This document shows positions 10,134 to 10,141 of a DNA stretch of 10,141 nt, in pieces; within the stretch, counting starts at the first letter, position 1; every line of letters starts with the position of its first letter. The notes beneath the pieces are model-generated. The model searched no databases. It was not told the origin of the DNA and saw only the letters and a program-made list of their open reading frames with translations. The translations under genes were made by a program, and so were the position numbers. Source of the stretch: Pseudomonas sp. (lineage in GTDB: Bacteria > Pseudomonadota > Gammaproteobacteria > Pseudomonadales > Pseudomonadaceae). Location of the stretch: assembly GCA_026398835.1 (NCBI GenBank), contig JAPLSD010000821.1:1-10141 (forward strand), given 5' to 3'.

Positions 10134-10141
10134 ATGTACAA
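10134..10141 (+). CDS. Possible start of the next gene, cut off by the window end
   Basis: An ATG at 10134 follows the purL stop by 8 bases, with AGGGA (10125-10129) 4 bases before it. This is good spacing for a co-transcribed gene. Only two codons (Met-Tyr) and two further bases are visible, so neither the product nor the reality of the gene can be judged. Confidence 0.35.

Overview
The window is a stretch of ordinary, vertically inherited chromosome from a Pseudomonas, most likely of the P. fluorescens group. This rests on the close likeness of LepB, RNase III, Era, RecO, PdxJ, MltF and PurL to Pseudomonas proteins as I remember them, the GC-rich codon use, and two inverted pairs of the GTGGGAGCGGGCTTG-type REP sequence that is spread through fluorescent pseudomonads. 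No mobile-element gene, RNA gene or CRISPR array is visible.

Layout. Positions 26-3515 carry the classical cluster lepB - (broken DUF4845-type gene) - rnc - era - recO on the plus strand. It encodes signal peptidase I, RNase III, the Era ribosome-assembly GTPase and the RecO recombination mediator. rnc and era overlap, and era and recO are separated by a REP pair. pdxJ (3612-4355), for pyridoxine 5'-phosphate synthesis, follows recO and is preceded by a long imperfect palindrome. A second REP pair lies between pdxJ and the convergent mltF (minus strand, 4482-5942), which encodes a murein transglycosylase lipoprotein. A 286-bp divergent intergenic region with an inverted repeat separates mltF from purL (6229-10125), the large single-chain FGAM synthase. 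The first bases of another gene may start at 10134.

The most informative anomaly is between lepB and rnc. The small membrane-protein gene (DUF4845) usually found there in Pseudomonas survives only as a fragment. Its N-terminal half with the membrane segment is gone, a one-base deletion at about 1000/1001 shifts the frame, and a further in-frame piece is missing. Its stop codon still overlaps the rnc GTG start, so rnc has probably lost its normal translational coupling. Other points worth a look are the two REP pairs of opposite topology, the 46-nt palindrome before pdxJ, and the 28-bp inverted repeat between mltF and purL. I found no convincing new multi-gene system; the window is mostly housekeeping genes.
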